From Ursus arctos (taxonomy: Eukaryota; Chordata; Mammalia; Carnivora; Ursidae): a stretch of DNA of 64,000 nt. Where the stretch lies: NCBI RefSeq assembly GCF_023065955.2, contig NW_026622797.1:59579689-59643688 (forward strand). The letters run 5' to 3'. Positions 35,092 through 48,198 of the stretch are shown piece by piece. The notes beneath the pieces were generated by a model. That model had not been told where the DNA came from. It ran no database searches and saw only the letters and a program-made list of their open reading frames with translations. The translations under genes and the position numbers were made by a program. Numbering within the stretch: position 1 is the first letter of the stretch; each line of letters starts with the position of its first letter.

Positions 35092-36313
35092 ACCCTCTGT
35101 CTTTTTCGGAAGTTACTAATCACTAGGGTTCCGGCATCATATTCTGATAAAAACAATAGGGATATGAAAGTGTATGGAAAATCCCTTCTTTCCCAGGTAA
35201 CAACAAATTTATCCTGAATGAGGCTTCAAAATAAGCTGAAGGTCTTGGTATTATTTTAGAAATTGAAAAAAATGATTGATCCTCTGCCTCTTTCCTTAGG
35301 TTCTATTGTACTTAAACTTTATATATATTTTGCCTTCTATTACTTCATTCTTTTTTCTTTGTTTTGTTTTATTTCTATCCCTATATTGTGCTTTTGAGTG
35401 CTGTCATCACCTGCCATAGCAAATATCTTGGCAAATATAATAACTGGTCTTGACTTACTGTTGCCTATTTTTTCCATCTTTCCCACTCATCAGGTTTCTT
35501 TCCACTCCTTAAGGGTCTTTAGCTTCATTAGGATTTGGTTATCTCCATTAGAAATTTCCATTGACTCCAGAAACAATAATCAGCTAGGATGTACTGATAC
35601 CACTGAGGTCAGAGGAGGTGTCAATAAATACTTGAATATCACCCCTGACTATTACTGACCTGAAATACCCTTGAACTTCTGTGTCCATGGCTCACTCTTT
35701 CCTTTGAGACAATTTTAGTTTGGGTCTGATTACAAGATATAGAATCCATTGTCAATAATATAATTTGGTTAAATGATTAATCAGTTGTTCAAAGGAAATA
35801 AGAACTAAAATGCTTATATACTTGCAGAAATTGTTACTGAGTGCACACATTTGTCTAACGCATGTTGGCAAATTTCCTTTGTGGAATTAATAGGACCTGG
35901 GGGAAAATTCAATCACTAAACTTGAATTTGCATCTGGGACCTTTCAGGACAATAGAGAGTCTCAATCTAGATTTGAAGTTAACAAGGGACAAAGCTTATG
36001 AATTAAATTCCCTTTGTTCTATCTCCATTCTGTCCCTTTAATATGTACACAGTGCTAGTTATGCAACAAAAGTGCTGTATACATTATACAGTCCAGAAAC
36101 CAATCTCCTTCTCTACTTTTATCAAATTTAATTGAAATACTTTAAAAAAAGTGTCTTTTGGGTGTCCTACCAAAGGTATGCAAGGCACCGCATTAAAAAA
36201 AAAAAGAATCTATTCAGAGGTATTTTCAAGTGCACTCTCTCTATATAATATGAAGCTGAAGAAGCTCCCAGAAAATTCATTTGTTTGCAAGAAGCATCTG
36301 GAATTTTAAATCT

Positions 36314-36355
<42 letters not shown>

Positions 36356-37720
36356 TTAAATCGTCTTTTAGTTGTTTTTGGGAATAGCAGTTCTCAGGGG
36401 CAACTTAAATCGGTCCTTTCACCTTAAATGCATAAGATAATTTGACCTCTGGAATCTGAGAGCCTTGAAGACTGCACTAGTTTGTTTGCATAAATTTTCC
36501 AGATACAAAGTTTCTTCTTTTTCAAAAGTATCCCATCATGAAAGCATATCCATCCCCTCCAAGCTTTCTAAAACCTGTATACATAATATTTACACTTTCA
36601 AACAAAATGACCAAAGGGCAGAATAAAGTGGTGTTACACCACCAATTATGTCATGGACCAGACCACCGCAGGCTTCAGTGATCTCCTGGAATTAGAAACG
36701 GAGAAAAATAACAAGTTTGAAGGAACAAGGGTAGCATTTAGTTCTTTCTTTCCTGGGAAGACAATGAAAAGCTCTAGAGTTGCTCCCAGGTGGCAGGCAC
36801 TACAATGCAGTGTCTACAGAACACATCTGGTGATGCTTTTTGGACCATGAGGGCTTATACACATTATCTGCATCACTCAAGGGAACACTACTTTTGCAAG
36901 CAATTCATTTGGTGTGGGCAAACAAAGCATGGGTGGAGCACACCCAATGGTGCTTACAGATGGCATGGCGGTCTTAAGTTAACCTACTCCCTGACTCCCT
37001 GAGGTACTACCAGGAAATCACAAAGGCATAAAGGAGACTTAGGCCATAATTGTTATTTTTACCAAGTACCGAATTGGGGTAATATTATATTTCTAGTAGC
37101 ATTGATGAAAAGATTATTTTTTAACAATGATACAATTGTAACTTTAATTATTTTTAAAAGTTTAATAAAATTGAAATGAGCTTTTAAAAACTATATATTT
37201 GCCGTATTTCTACTGTTTGCCAGTAACATATTTATAAATGAGATAATGAAATGAGATAATACACTTGAAACTATCTCTTAAACTAAGAAGCATTTTAAAG
37301 CTATAAGATACTTTTAGTCACCTTTGAAAAATAATACTAGATTTCCCATCATAATATACCTTGGCCTACTGTATACTTACCGGTACATTTGATGTATTTG
37401 ATGAGCTTAACATATGACCTAATTGGTGAAGCTATTGCGCTATCATGTGGATTCTTAAAATAGATTACAGGGGTGAAAAAGGCTCCATATTGCATCAGTC
37501 ATACTCCAAGCAAGAAGTCGGTGGCATTGTCTTATAGAGTAATTAAGAAAAATTTAAGGATGTGATGGACAAGCTTAAATGAAACTAGCAATTGGAGGTA
37601 AAGTACTCTCAGGCTAATAGTGGGGAGTTGTTGCCACTCCTGGTCTGAAGGGCAAGGGGATGTTGGAGGTACTAGACCCCAGGGAGAGAGCCACAGAGAA
37701 CTTTGGGAGAGGAATGCATT
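35092..37720. other. Single-copy stretch with an AAT tract and a denser patch at 36640-37010
   Basis: No gene is supported. The 36640-37010 patch has balanced composition and overlapping plus-strand open frames (36653-36850, 36790-37002) but no recognisable family. The AAT tract is listed separately. Confidence 0.45.
36315..36355. repeat. (AAT)n microsatellite
   Basis: About 13 uninterrupted AAT units. Confidence 0.97.
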
Positions 37721-37721
37721 T

Positions 37722-38074
37722 ACAGTTGACCCTTGAACAACACGGGTCAGCTCCACTTATAATGGATTTCTTTTCAATAAATATATTGGAAAATTTTTTG
37801 GAGATTTGCAATAATTTGCAAAAACTCACAAATGAGCTACACAGCCTAGAAATACCGAAAAAAAATTTGAGAAGTTAGATATTGTAAGAATACAGTATAT
37901 AATTCATATAACATACAAAATATGTTTTAATTGATGTTTATGTTATCATTAAGGCTTCCAATCAACAGTTGGCTATAAGTAGTTAAGTTTTGGGGAAGTC
38001 AAAAGTTACATGTGGATTTCTTACTCCACAGAGGGTTGATGCCCCTAATCCCCATACTTTTCACAGATCAACCA
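37722..38074 (+). mobile_element. TcMar-Tigger-like DNA transposon remnant
   Basis: The left terminus CAGTTGACCCTTGAACAACA is well preserved. Internal TTTCAATAAATATATTGGAA follows, and the degraded right terminus (TTTCACAGATCAACC) is the rough reverse complement. Its internal AACATACAAAATATG is shared, in reverse, with the copy at 56426-56779. No transposase frame is present. Confidence 0.8.
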
Positions 38075-38374
38075 TACTACCATGTTTGGGAGGGTACCTT
38101 GGAAATAAAATCCCAACCTTCCTCAAATTTCACCCTCCAATCTTTTGCCTATATTTACTATCAGTTGAACCCAATCTTAGGCCAGAGATCAGGAGATCCC
38201 ATTAATAGAGTTCATAAATGTCAGCTTCTTGAGGCACAGAGCAGGGTGAATCTGGCAGGATAAATAAAGAATATAAAAAATAGAGAGAGCACTAAATTCA
38301 GAATTAGATAAATTTCTGAAGTGACTTTTCTATGTTAAATATGAAAGTGTGTGCTAAAAATAAATTTAATTGCT

Positions 38375-39007
38375 ATAGATGAGGTTTATTCATTCACTTA
38401 CTCAGCAAAACTTTGGTGAATACCTACTATGTGTTCTGTTCTGTGCAAGGCACTGAATAAAATATTTGATATGATACCTCTTTTTAAGAATTTTATCATT
38501 TTATCTGAAACATAGGTGAAAAAAATCAACTATTACAACCCTACTCCATAAAAGAGAAAGTCAAGCAGATAGGAGAAAGCTTTAGGAAAAAAATACAACC
38601 TGAGCCAGTGTTAAGGAATGATAGGAATTAGACAAGTGAACAATGGATGAGAGGGAGAAGTGAAAGTACAGGTAAAGCAAGTAGAACATGTAAAGACGCA
38701 CCAGCTCAACAGACCCAGGTTCAGGAAACGGGAACTTTTTCAGTTTTCCTGGAAGGAAGGAAAAACCTAGTGCCAACAAGGCCGGCCTAGATCATTAAGG
38801 TGCTTGATTTGGTGTGTTAGCAGTTGTGTTTTATCCTAAAATGGATGAGGAGCCAAGGAAGATTTTTAAGCCAGGGAATGGCCTAAGGAGATTTGTATTC
38901 GAAAAATATAATTATAGCAGGTGTGTGGAAGATATATGGGAAGAATGTGAAACTGGAGAGCAATTAAGAGAGTACTTCAAAATTCAGGAAAAAAGAGCCA
39001 AAGGCTT
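38375..39007 (-). mobile_element. L2-type LINE fragment, antisense, interrupted by an LTR
   Basis: ATACCTACTATGTGTTCTGT with GTGCAAGGCACTGAATAA is the antisense L2-like 3' end. Text such as GGAGCCAAGGAAGATTTTTA and AATGGCCTAAGGAGATTTGT at 38850-38900 continues it. The LTR at 39008 cuts it off. Confidence 0.55.
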
Positions 39008-39430
39008 TGTATTAGGCAAAGTTCTTCAGATCTCCAAAGAAACAGAACCAACAGGATATAATATGTAGTAGACAAGCTGAAGATCCAAGAGAGCCAAAGG
39101 TGTAGTTCAGTCAAAGGCCAGTAAACCCAGGAAGAGCCAATGTTTCAGTTTGAGTAGGAAGGGAGGAAAAAAGCCAATGTCCATTTGAAGGCAGCCAGGA
39201 AGATAGAACTCCCTTTTACTCTTGAGAGGATCAATCTTTTTGGTCTTACCAGTCTTCTAGTTGATTGGATGGAGCCCATGAAATCTGGGGAAGGAAATCT
39301 GTTTAACTCAGTCTACTGATTCAATTGTTTATCTCTTCCAGAAAAGTTCTCACAGACACACCCAGAGTAATTGACCAAAGGTCTGGGCACCCCTTGGCCC
39401 AGTCAAATTAACATGCAAAATTAATCATCT
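39008..39430 (-). mobile_element. Solo LTR (ERVL/MaLR-like), antisense
   Basis: TGTATTAGGCAAAGTTCTTC, then CTCCAAAGAAACAGAACCAA, and at the far end CAGTCAAATTAACATGCAAA, is the complement of a common mammalian LTR beginning TGATGGTTAATTTTATG. It is about 420 bases with no internal region, so solo. The family assignment is approximate. Confidence 0.65.
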
Positions 39431-41772
39431 AAGGCTTGAAATCAGGAACAAAGATGGGAATACTGCAAAAAGTATATATATATAAGAAATTGGAAATCAA
39501 ATTTCTCTCAGAGATGATCATCAAGCTTGATTGCCAAGAGCCTGTCTTGCATACCTGCGTACAACGTGATGCCACTGACCGCTATGAGCAATATATCTGG
39601 GGAGGAGTGAATATAGGGGAGATCAGGTTTGGAAAGGCTGAGCCAGTGCCTGTGAAGCAAATCAGGATTTGGGAAGGAAGTTTTCACTAAAGTAAAGATT
39701 AGCTATAAACAGGCAGGTGGATGACATTTTATAAGCAATTATTACTATAGTTAAATTACAACCACTCAATATGAGCCTCTTCCATATGATCAAATATGAG
39801 AATTTTATCTGTCATTCTCATAGAAAAAGAATAGGTAAAATCAATAGTCCATTTACATTGTACACATAGGTTTATTGTATCTTTAACAGATTAATAAATG
39901 TGAGTATTGTAGAATTTTAGTTCAATATTTTTGTTAGATGTTATACTTTTATACTTTTCTATATCTTTTCATACAGGTGTTTTGAAACAGTAGTAATAAC
40001 ATAGTTTATTTAAAAAAATCAATTCAGGTAAATAGCTATGCAATAAAGTATTATTAAAAGAATCCCTTAATTAAATTACTTTTGTTCCCAACTGTTTGTG
40101 TCTGTGTAGATAACACTTCCATAGCCCTGGATCTTGATACACAAAATCAATGTATTTTTAACATATCATAATTGTGTTTTCATTAATCACAAACAATAAT
40201 TACCTAGTTAATTTTTCTTGTATAGACCTTTGAGAGTATATGCTGTGTGATTACACCCCAAAAGGAGCATGTTCGATACCACTTGCAAAAAGTACATTCG
40301 CAATATTTGTAATATTATTTGCAAAGGCAAATAACTTGATATCAGTTGCTTATTCAACACTTAAATGTAAACCATATTATAACCCAAAGCCTCTACCACT
40401 GCCTCCAACTCCTCATTCTTCAACTTCCACTCAAGTTCCTCCCCACTGTGGAGCTTGCTCTGGTTCCTACAGAAGTTGCCAAACACTCTGTTTCCAAATT
40501 CTCTAGAAAATTATCCATACTAAACATATACCATCTTCATTTATTGTTTTTTGTTTTTGTTTAAACTTTAACTCTGAAAGTAGACAGTAATCTCTTTGAG
40601 GTCAGGGGCTTACTTTAAGATCATAGCACGTAGCAACGAACATCAGTTATAATTTTTTGTGCTCTCCACATTAGTAGATTTATTTATCCTCCGCCCTACA
40701 TAGGAAGATTAAAAGAAAGGAAATAATACTCTATATAAGTCATTGCCAGATAATTTAAAATGGAGCAGAAAATTAAACTTATCAGACACATCAGTTTCAT
40801 ACAAAAGAGAAAATAAATAATCTTAGTCAACATCTTAGATCTAAGGTCGAGCATCATGTATAGCAAAATTCTGAGGGGAATTCATGACTTTTAACTTTGG
40901 ATTATGATGGTAATTCATGACATGACTCTAATATGTAAGGTAGAAATAATTTAAAAAATAAGTTAGGTAAAGTTAACTTCTCTATTATAGAAAATTAAAA
41001 ATATATTTTCAGTACAAAAATAACTATCTAACCACATCACACTTTTGTTCCTATTTTAAAAACATATTTGAGTGAATTTATGTATAATTAATACATAAGC
41101 TTTTCATTCTTTCACTTTCTTTGTAGCTTTTGTAGGATATTTCTGGGCTTATATATTTCCATAATACTCATTTCTAAAGGTAAGGCATTCATGTTCTCCT
41201 AAATTTATTATGAAGTGGAATTCTATAAATGGAATTTCACTTTTCAGTTTTCTTCAATAGTAAAAATAAAATAAAAAAAAATGTCTGAAAGAACTTACGG
41301 TTAGGAATTAATCCAGATCCAGTAAATTGAGGTAACAATTTCCTGGTGTGTAAATGCCTTCAGTTCTTCCAGGACTGACACTTCACTTCCACAGGTATGA
41401 ATGTCAATCAATGGTCTAAATCTCTCTGTGGGACACACCTAAATTCCATTAAAATTTTTAGATTTTGTTGTTGTTGTACTTTACAGAAACATTATTTTCA
41501 AATAGGATACCTGATGCAGAGAAAAATTTAAATACAAATATTTATGTAGTATTAGGTATCCTACCCATATTCACTAATCATCATTTGTTATTAATCATTA
41601 ATTAATCTAACTCTTGCTGTTTTACCAAAGTTCAACAGAAAAAACTCAAGCTCACCTTCATAGGAAAGACTCCATTTATCTTTCCAATGTTTCCTGCTTT
41701 CTTTTCCCTTCTTACCTAGAAGAATGATAGAGAAAAAAATTCATATCACAGTGTGATGCTGCCAGTATGTAT
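39431..41772. other. Mostly single-copy AT-rich stretch
   Basis: No gene is seen. 40565-40640 (CTCTTTGAGGTCAGGGGCTT) may be a short L2-type remnant. The open frame at 39436-39690 lacks any recognised domain. Confidence 0.45.
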
Positions 41773-41788
41773 AAAAAATCTCTTGACA

Positions 41789-41985
41789 GGGGCGCCTGGG
41801 TGGCACAGCGGTTAAGCATCTGCCTTTGGCTCGGGGCGTGATCCTAGCGTTACCGGATCGAGCCCCACATCAGGCTCTTCCGCTATGAGCCTGCTTCTTC
41901 CTCTCCCACTCCCCCTGCTTGTGTTCCCTCTCTCGCTGGCTGTCTCTATCTCTGTCGAATAAATAAATAAAATCTTTAAAAAAAA
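41789..41985 (+). mobile_element. Carnivore SINE (CACAGCGGTTAAG type)
   Basis: The canonical head GGGGCGCCTGGGTGGCACAG, body and tail are all present. Duplications AAAAAATCTCTTGACAG lie at about 41773-41788 and 41986-42001. It is nearly undiverged from the copy at 21971. Confidence 0.97.
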
Positions 41986-42479
41986 AAAAATCTCTTGACA
42001 GCCATGTTCCCATCAGTAGTTTCCCTGCAGGCCAGCTTCTAAGTCTCTCCCACTCCCCTTCTCCTCAGGTAGCTGGCTGCTAGATGTTTACTGATTAAAT
42101 TGCATCAAATGTTCTCCTAGCAACTAACACTAGGATAGGATCAGCTACTTTTGTAAAAGACTGTTTTCTGTTAAAGAAGCTTAGACTTTCTAAAACACCA
42201 TAAACAGAAACTAACATGTAGCAAAGCTAAATGTGATTCCTTCACATGTTTAAAAGAAATTTCAGCCAGTTTCCTTTTATTGTTATTTTTCTTGGGAGAG
42301 TCAGTCACTTTTTCCATTTAAAAAATTTGCATTTGTGGACACACCCTCATTTACAAGGCAGTTAAACTTGATGGTGAAGGATTACATAAGATGTACTTTT
42401 AAAAAATCCTCAAAGAATTCATGTCATTTTTGTAATTGTCAGTGCTAGACGTAGTAAACAAATAGGTCTGGTTTCATAT

Positions 42480-44640
42480 TTTTGAGGTAAAATTAATATA
42501 CACCATTATATAGTTCAGGTATATAACATTATAATCTGACATCTGCATACACTACAAAGTGATCACCACCAAAAGTCTAGTTACCATCCATCACCATACA
42601 ATTAACCCCCTTCACCCACTCCACCCAACTGTAATCCTCTTTCCCTCCAGGAAGAATCAATCTGCTCTCTGTATTTATGAATTTGTTTTGTTTTTTTTTT
42701 TAAGACTCCACATGAGTGAAATCATATGGTGTTTTTCTTTCTCTATGTGACTTATTTAACTTATCATAGTACCCTCAATGTGAATCACTGTTATTGTAAA
42801 TGGCAAGATTTCATTTTTTATGGATGAGTAGTATTCCCGTGTGTGTGTGTGTGTGTGTGTACGTGTGTGTGCGTGTGTGTGCAAAATATCTTTATCCATT
42901 CATCCATTGACGGATATTTAGGTTGCTTCCTATCTTGGCTAATGTAAATAATGCTACAATTAACATAGAGATGCATATCTATTTTCAACGTAGTGTTTTC
43001 ATATTCTTCAGATAAGTACCCAGAAGTGGAACAGCTGGATCATATGGTAGATCTAGCCTTAATTTTTTGAGAACTCTCCCTACTATGTTCCATAGTTGCT
43101 GCAACAATTTACATTCCTACCAACAATGCACAACAGTTCCCTTTTTTCCACATCCTCTTCAATACTTGTTATTTCTTGTCTTTTTGATAATAGCCATTCT
43201 AATAGGTATGGAGTGATACTTCATTGTGGTTTTGATTTGCATTCCCCTAATATTTAGTGATGTTGAACATTTTTTTCATGTACCTGTTGGCCATTTGTAT
43301 GTCTTTGGAAAATGTCTATTCAGATCCTCTGCCCGTATTTTAATTGGATTATTTGTTTTTTTATTGTTGTGTTGTATGAGTTCTTTACATATTTTGGGTA
43401 TTGACCCTTTATTGGATATATGATGTGTAGATGTCTTCTCCCATTACATGCATTGTCTCTTTGTTTTGATGATGGATTTCTTCTCTGCACAGAAACTTTT
43501 TAGTTTGATGTAGTCCCATTTGCTCATTTTTGCTTTTGTTTCACTTGCCTTTGACAACAGATTCACAAACATATCACTAGACCAAACTAAAAAGACTGTC
43601 CTTTCTCCATTTCATGTTCTTGGCTCGTTTGCAGTAATTAATTGTCCATATATGTGTTTGTTTATTTCTGGGTTCTCAATTCTGTTCCATTGATCCATGT
43701 GTCTGTTTTTATGCCAATGCCATATTGTCTTGTAGTATAGTTTGAGTTTAGGGAAGGTGGTACTTTGTTCTTCTTTCTCAAGATACTTTGGCTATTTGGG
43801 GTCTTCGTGGTTCCATACAAATTTTAAAATTATTTGTTCTAGTTCTGTGAAAAATTCTATTGGAATCTTGATAAAGATTGCATTGAATCTATAGACTGTT
43901 GTACATAGTATGGACATTTTAACAATACTAATTCTTCCAGTCCATGAGTGAGGAAAATCTTTCCACTTATTTCTCTCAGTGTTCTCTCAGTGTCCTCTCA
44001 GTGTTATTTCTCTCACTTGTTCTCTCTTCCTTATCAGTGTTATACCTTTCAGTGTACAGGTCTTTCGCTTCTTGATTAAATTCATGCCAAGGTATTTTAT
44101 TCTTTTTGAAGCAATTAAAAATGGGATTGCTTTTTAAATTCTTCTTTCCAATAGTTTTATTAGTGTATAGAAACACTACAGAATTCTGTATATTGATTTT
44201 GTATACTGCAAACTTACTTATTAGTTCTAACAATTTTTTGGTAGGCTTTAGGATTTTCTAGATATAGTATCATATCATCTGCAAATAATGACAGTCTTAC
44301 TTCTTCCATTATGATTTGGATGCCCTTTATTTCTTTTTCTTATGTTATTGCAGTAGCTCGAACTTCCAATACACTGTTGAATAAAAGTGGTCAGAGTGAG
44401 CATCCTTGTCTTGCTCGTGATCGTAGAGAAAAAGTTTTCAGTTTTTCACTATTGAAAATCTTAGCTGTGAGTTGGTCATGTATGGCCTTTATTATGTTGA
44501 GGTATGTTCCCTCTGTAACCACATAATCACTTGAGAGTTGTTTTTTTTATCATAAATATATGTTGAATTTTGTCAAAAATTTTTTTTCATCTTTGGAGAT
44601 CATATTATTTTATCTTTGTTTTATTAAGATCTTTCTTGGG
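42480..44640 (-). mobile_element. Old L1, 3' UTR and ORF2 C-terminal half, antisense
   Basis: The complement of an L1 3' UTR starts near 42480 (TGAGGTAAAATTAATATACA). ORF2 follows on the minus strand: C-terminal text, then residues YKINIQNSVVFLYTN near 44200. The FADD box is intact in sequence at 44285-44274 (TTTGCAGATGAT on the minus strand), but frames around it are broken. A GT tract sits at 42839-42882. Recognisable ORF2 ends near 44640. Confidence 0.87.
42839..42882. repeat. (GT)n microsatellite in L1 ORF2
   Basis: About 22 GT units with ACGTG and GCGTG interruptions. It lies at the same ORF2 position as the TA/TG tract at 18060. Confidence 0.95.
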
Positions 44641-45640
44641 TGTTTTGTTTTGTTCTTTCATTTGGAACACATTCATCTGTCTCCTCATTTTGCCTGTTTC
44701 TATATATTAGGCAAATAATCTACCTCTCCCAGTTTTGAAGGAGTGGCCTCCTATAGGAGATGTTCCATGGGGCTCAAAAGTGCTATCACCATGGCTACCA
44801 GAGCCAGGTACTCAAGGGCATCCCCTGTATGAGCTGTGCATGCTGTCTTCTCTGGTGAGCCTGAAGCTGCAGCATGGGGGTGGGCTCTCACTCAGCTAGG
44901 CTGTGGCAGATGACCATGGCACATGACTGGGGTGCATGGGAGGATGGGGCCCTCAGTGGGGCACACCCTTTTGTGCTAACATGTTAGAAGAAGAGTTCCA
45001 AAAGAGTACCTTTCAGCACTGGTATTAGAAAGTTAGAATGAGATTGCAAAAGTGGTGCCTAACAAGGTCTCTGTCCTTAGAAAAAGTCCCAACAAGTTCT
45101 TGACTCACCAACAGATGTTTTAAGATGGTCTCCATCTTAAATGGTCTCCACATATGGTTTAGTTGCTTTCAAACTAGTGTTTTTACTTTGGGTCCTGCAG
45201 CAAGTAAGTTTGTACAGGAGCCTTTTAAGACCAGCTTTTCTGCTTTCTATGTTCTATAGATTTCCTACATGTAATCCTGTTGGTTCTCAAAGCCAGGCCT
45301 TTTGGGGGCTCATCTCTCCCATAAAGGATCTAAGAGCTGATTGCTTGATGTGTGTATTTGCTCCTCACTTCTCAGGGTAAAGTTCCTTACTTTTGATATC
45401 CTTCCAGTTGTGGATCATTGTGTCTAAGGTGGGTTTTGTTTTTGCTTGGTGAGAGGGTATCACTCCTTCTCCTACTCATTTCCATGCTGTCCCTTTATTC
45501 TTTGTTGTGGAGGTTTTGTTCACTCAATTTTTAGATCTTTTTCAGAGGAAATTATTCTATATGTAAATGTAAATTTGTTGTGTCTATAGAAAGAGGTGAG
45601 TCAAAATCTTCCTATGTCACGATCTTGAACCACTCTCCAA
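44641..45640 (-). mobile_element. Possible L1M 5' UTR-like block, antisense
   Basis: GC content rises compared with the neighbours. The minus strand starts near 45640 with GTTCAAGATCGTGACATAGG and continues with text I recall from L1M-type 5' UTRs. The middle (44740-44950, GCTACCAGAGCCAGGTACTC) resembles another common old repeat I cannot name with certainty. It joins the ORF2 part at 44640 without ORF1 or the ORF2 N-terminus between them. Confidence 0.45.
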
Positions 45641-46554
45641 ATACGTCTGGTTTCTAATGGTGATGTTAGTTATATAGATGACACAGTAAATTTTCCTATA
45701 AAGCATTGTAATTATGTTCAGTTTTTGAACAAAAATAATATGAAACTAAAGGCTTCAATTAAGATTTATTTTACTGAAAAGTTAATGTATATGTTCTCTC
45801 TACTTTTCAAAAAATGTTACTATGTCATCAATTATGTTTAAATTCAGGTAACAGTTTTTAATATCAAAGCATTATTTGATGGAAAGAACACACATAAGAA
45901 AATATACAATGTGTATAATAAATCATCTCCAATGACATTAAATAAACTGACCAATAGTACATGATGATTATCTTAGGTCTTTGAAACAAAAGGAGAAAAT
46001 ACTTTAATATGACCCATTACGATTTTAATCCAGCAGAGAATAATACTAGAGCAGAAAGTAAAATATTTTAGTAATATCAATGATAGTTATTAGGTTATTA
46101 AGATTAGAAGTGATAATCTTAAAGCAATGAAATATTACAATTTAAAACTAAGATTCAAAAATAAAAACCTATAGTTTAATCATTTGGTGAAGATAATTGA
46201 ATATTTTCCCAGGGATAAGAATAAAACATCAAATACTTCATAAGAAAAATATATTACCAATTCATCTGTGATGCTTATTTCACCTAGAATATTAGAAACA
46301 TCTCATTTTTGCAATTTTTCTTTTTCATTAATAGTTTTTTGTTTTTAACATAAGTATTTCTTAAACTTCACATGTGGTTTTAAGAAATCTGAACTTAAAC
46401 ACTACTTATTTCAAGACTTTCAGTTTGGTAGAATTTTGAAAATCTAAATCAAATTTTAGACATTATATTTATAGATACTATAATTGTTTAGCATCTTGAT
46501 AGATCATTGCAAAGCACATCACTTTTTACTTCCTAGGCACTAGAGACATGGGAA
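45641..46554. other. Single-copy AT-rich stretch
   Basis: Nothing recognisable; closed in all frames. Confidence 0.6.
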
Positions 46555-46805
46555 CCCGCATTTACTGAAGATCTACTCTATATCAGCTACACTGCAAGCT
46601 TTTTTTTTTAAATAGAATATCTCATATAATCCTTTCAAAAACAGTTGAGACAAATATTATTATCTCCAAACTATAGATCCTATCTCAGATTTAGAAATGT
46701 TAAATACTTTCCCACAGTTCATAGAATAAGGTAAAGCCAAGGTGAAACTCACAACGGTGGGACCCCCAATTCTGATACCTTTCCACTGTGTCAGACTGCT
46801 TCCCA
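46555..46805 (-). mobile_element. MIR SINE, antisense
   Basis: TCATATAATCCTTTCAAAAA, TATTATTATCTCCAAACTAT, GGTGAAACTCACAACGGTGG and CCACTGTGTCAGACTGCTT follow antisense MIR order. Diverged; boundaries approximate. Confidence 0.7.
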
Positions 46806-47929
46806 TAATTATGGAAGCAAAACCATTACCCTTGAAGCACCTGACACTGTGTTGATGCCCAAGTTTCCCAAGAATTCACCCAGACTTTCCTGAACTTTAA
46901 AATTACTACTTGCTTTTCCCTGATGGCTTATTAAAACTCTCACCTCTTTCAGGTAGCAATGGCAAAAGATTAGACCACACAACATCGAAATATGAATGAC
47001 TAAATAATCAGATTTAAATGTTTATCTTCAGGTAAAGAATAAAATAGAATTTGAGTGTATGTGTAAAAGAGAGAAATTATTTCTTATGAATTCATATGCA
47101 CAGACACACTCAAGGATGCTTTTCTTCTCCATCTTTGTATAGCCTTGTGTAAGAAACACTCTGCTAATGAGATTTGAGGGATAGATGTCCTTGATATGCA
47201 TGTACTGACCTATCAACGGGTCCCAGATCAATCCTTTGGGTTAAGCCATTGGCCCTTGTTAAAATCATGACTATATTTATAATGAATGAGAAAATGTAGA
47301 AAGAAAATAATCTGTTGTTATACTGCTGGGTTTTGGTTGAGTAGCACCAAGCAAGAGATTCAGACAGAAGTTTTTGGAAAATTTATTATTACAAATATAC
47401 ATGTTCAATGATGTCACCCACATTTTGAAGAGTACATCATTAAGAAATATGAGCTAAGTGTCTATTTTCAAAACACTGGCAAAAATAATGGCTAAAACTG
47501 CTATAAGAGGATGCAATACTAAAGGATAAAGTGATCTTTTATATATACTCTTTGTATAAAAAATGAAAGACAAAATTGAGATCTAATGCTTTACAGAGCT
47601 CACTATGATGCCCTTAGTAAAGGTGGAAGAGGAAAATGACACCTAGAGGGAATAGTAAAAGGAATGAAACATAACAAATACTGAAATAAATTCTGGAAAT
47701 TATGCCATAATAACAAGAACTTGAAAATGCTTAAGATTTTGAAAGAGAAAAATAAGTAGAGCATTACCTTAATTGTTTATGAACATGAAAAAGAGCAAAA
47801 GAAAATGTCCCTCTGCAGTGGCCTGAAGAAGTGGGGAATGAGCAGGTTAGAAAAAGTAAACCTTTCTAAAATAAGATGTCCTTGCCACTGTCCCCAGCCC
47901 ATTAGCACAACTGTAGATCAATTTTATCA
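46806..47929. other. Single-copy stretch
   Basis: No gene or repeat is recognised. A 67-codon antisense frame at 47028-47231 has no supporting features. Confidence 0.55.
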
Positions 47930-47944
47930 GAAATTCTATAAGCA

Positions 47945-48128
47945 GGGTGCCTGGGTGGCTGTCGGTTAAGCATCTGATTTGGCTCAGGTCGTGATTCCAG
48001 AGTCCTGGGATTGAGTCCTGCATTGGGCTCCCTGCTCAGTGGGGAGCCTGCTTCTCCCTCTACCTCTGCCTCCCTCCCTCTCTCTCTCTGTCTTTCATAA
48101 ATAAATAAGAAACTATTTTTTAAAAAAA
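47945..48128 (+). mobile_element. Carnivore SINE (GTCGGTTAAG type)
   Basis: The head is GGGTGCCTGGGTGGCTGTCG, followed by GCTCCCTGCTCAGTGGGGAG, a CTCCCTCTCTCTCTCTG stretch and an ATAAATAAATAAGAAAC tail. Duplications GAAATTCTATAAGCA and GAAATGCTATAAGCA lie at about 47930-47944 and 48130-48144, with one difference. Confidence 0.95.
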
Positions 48129-48198
48129 GGAAATGCTATAAGCAAATTATGCTTTGCAAAACATTATAAAGGTTTTTACGTTAAAATATATTTTCCTT

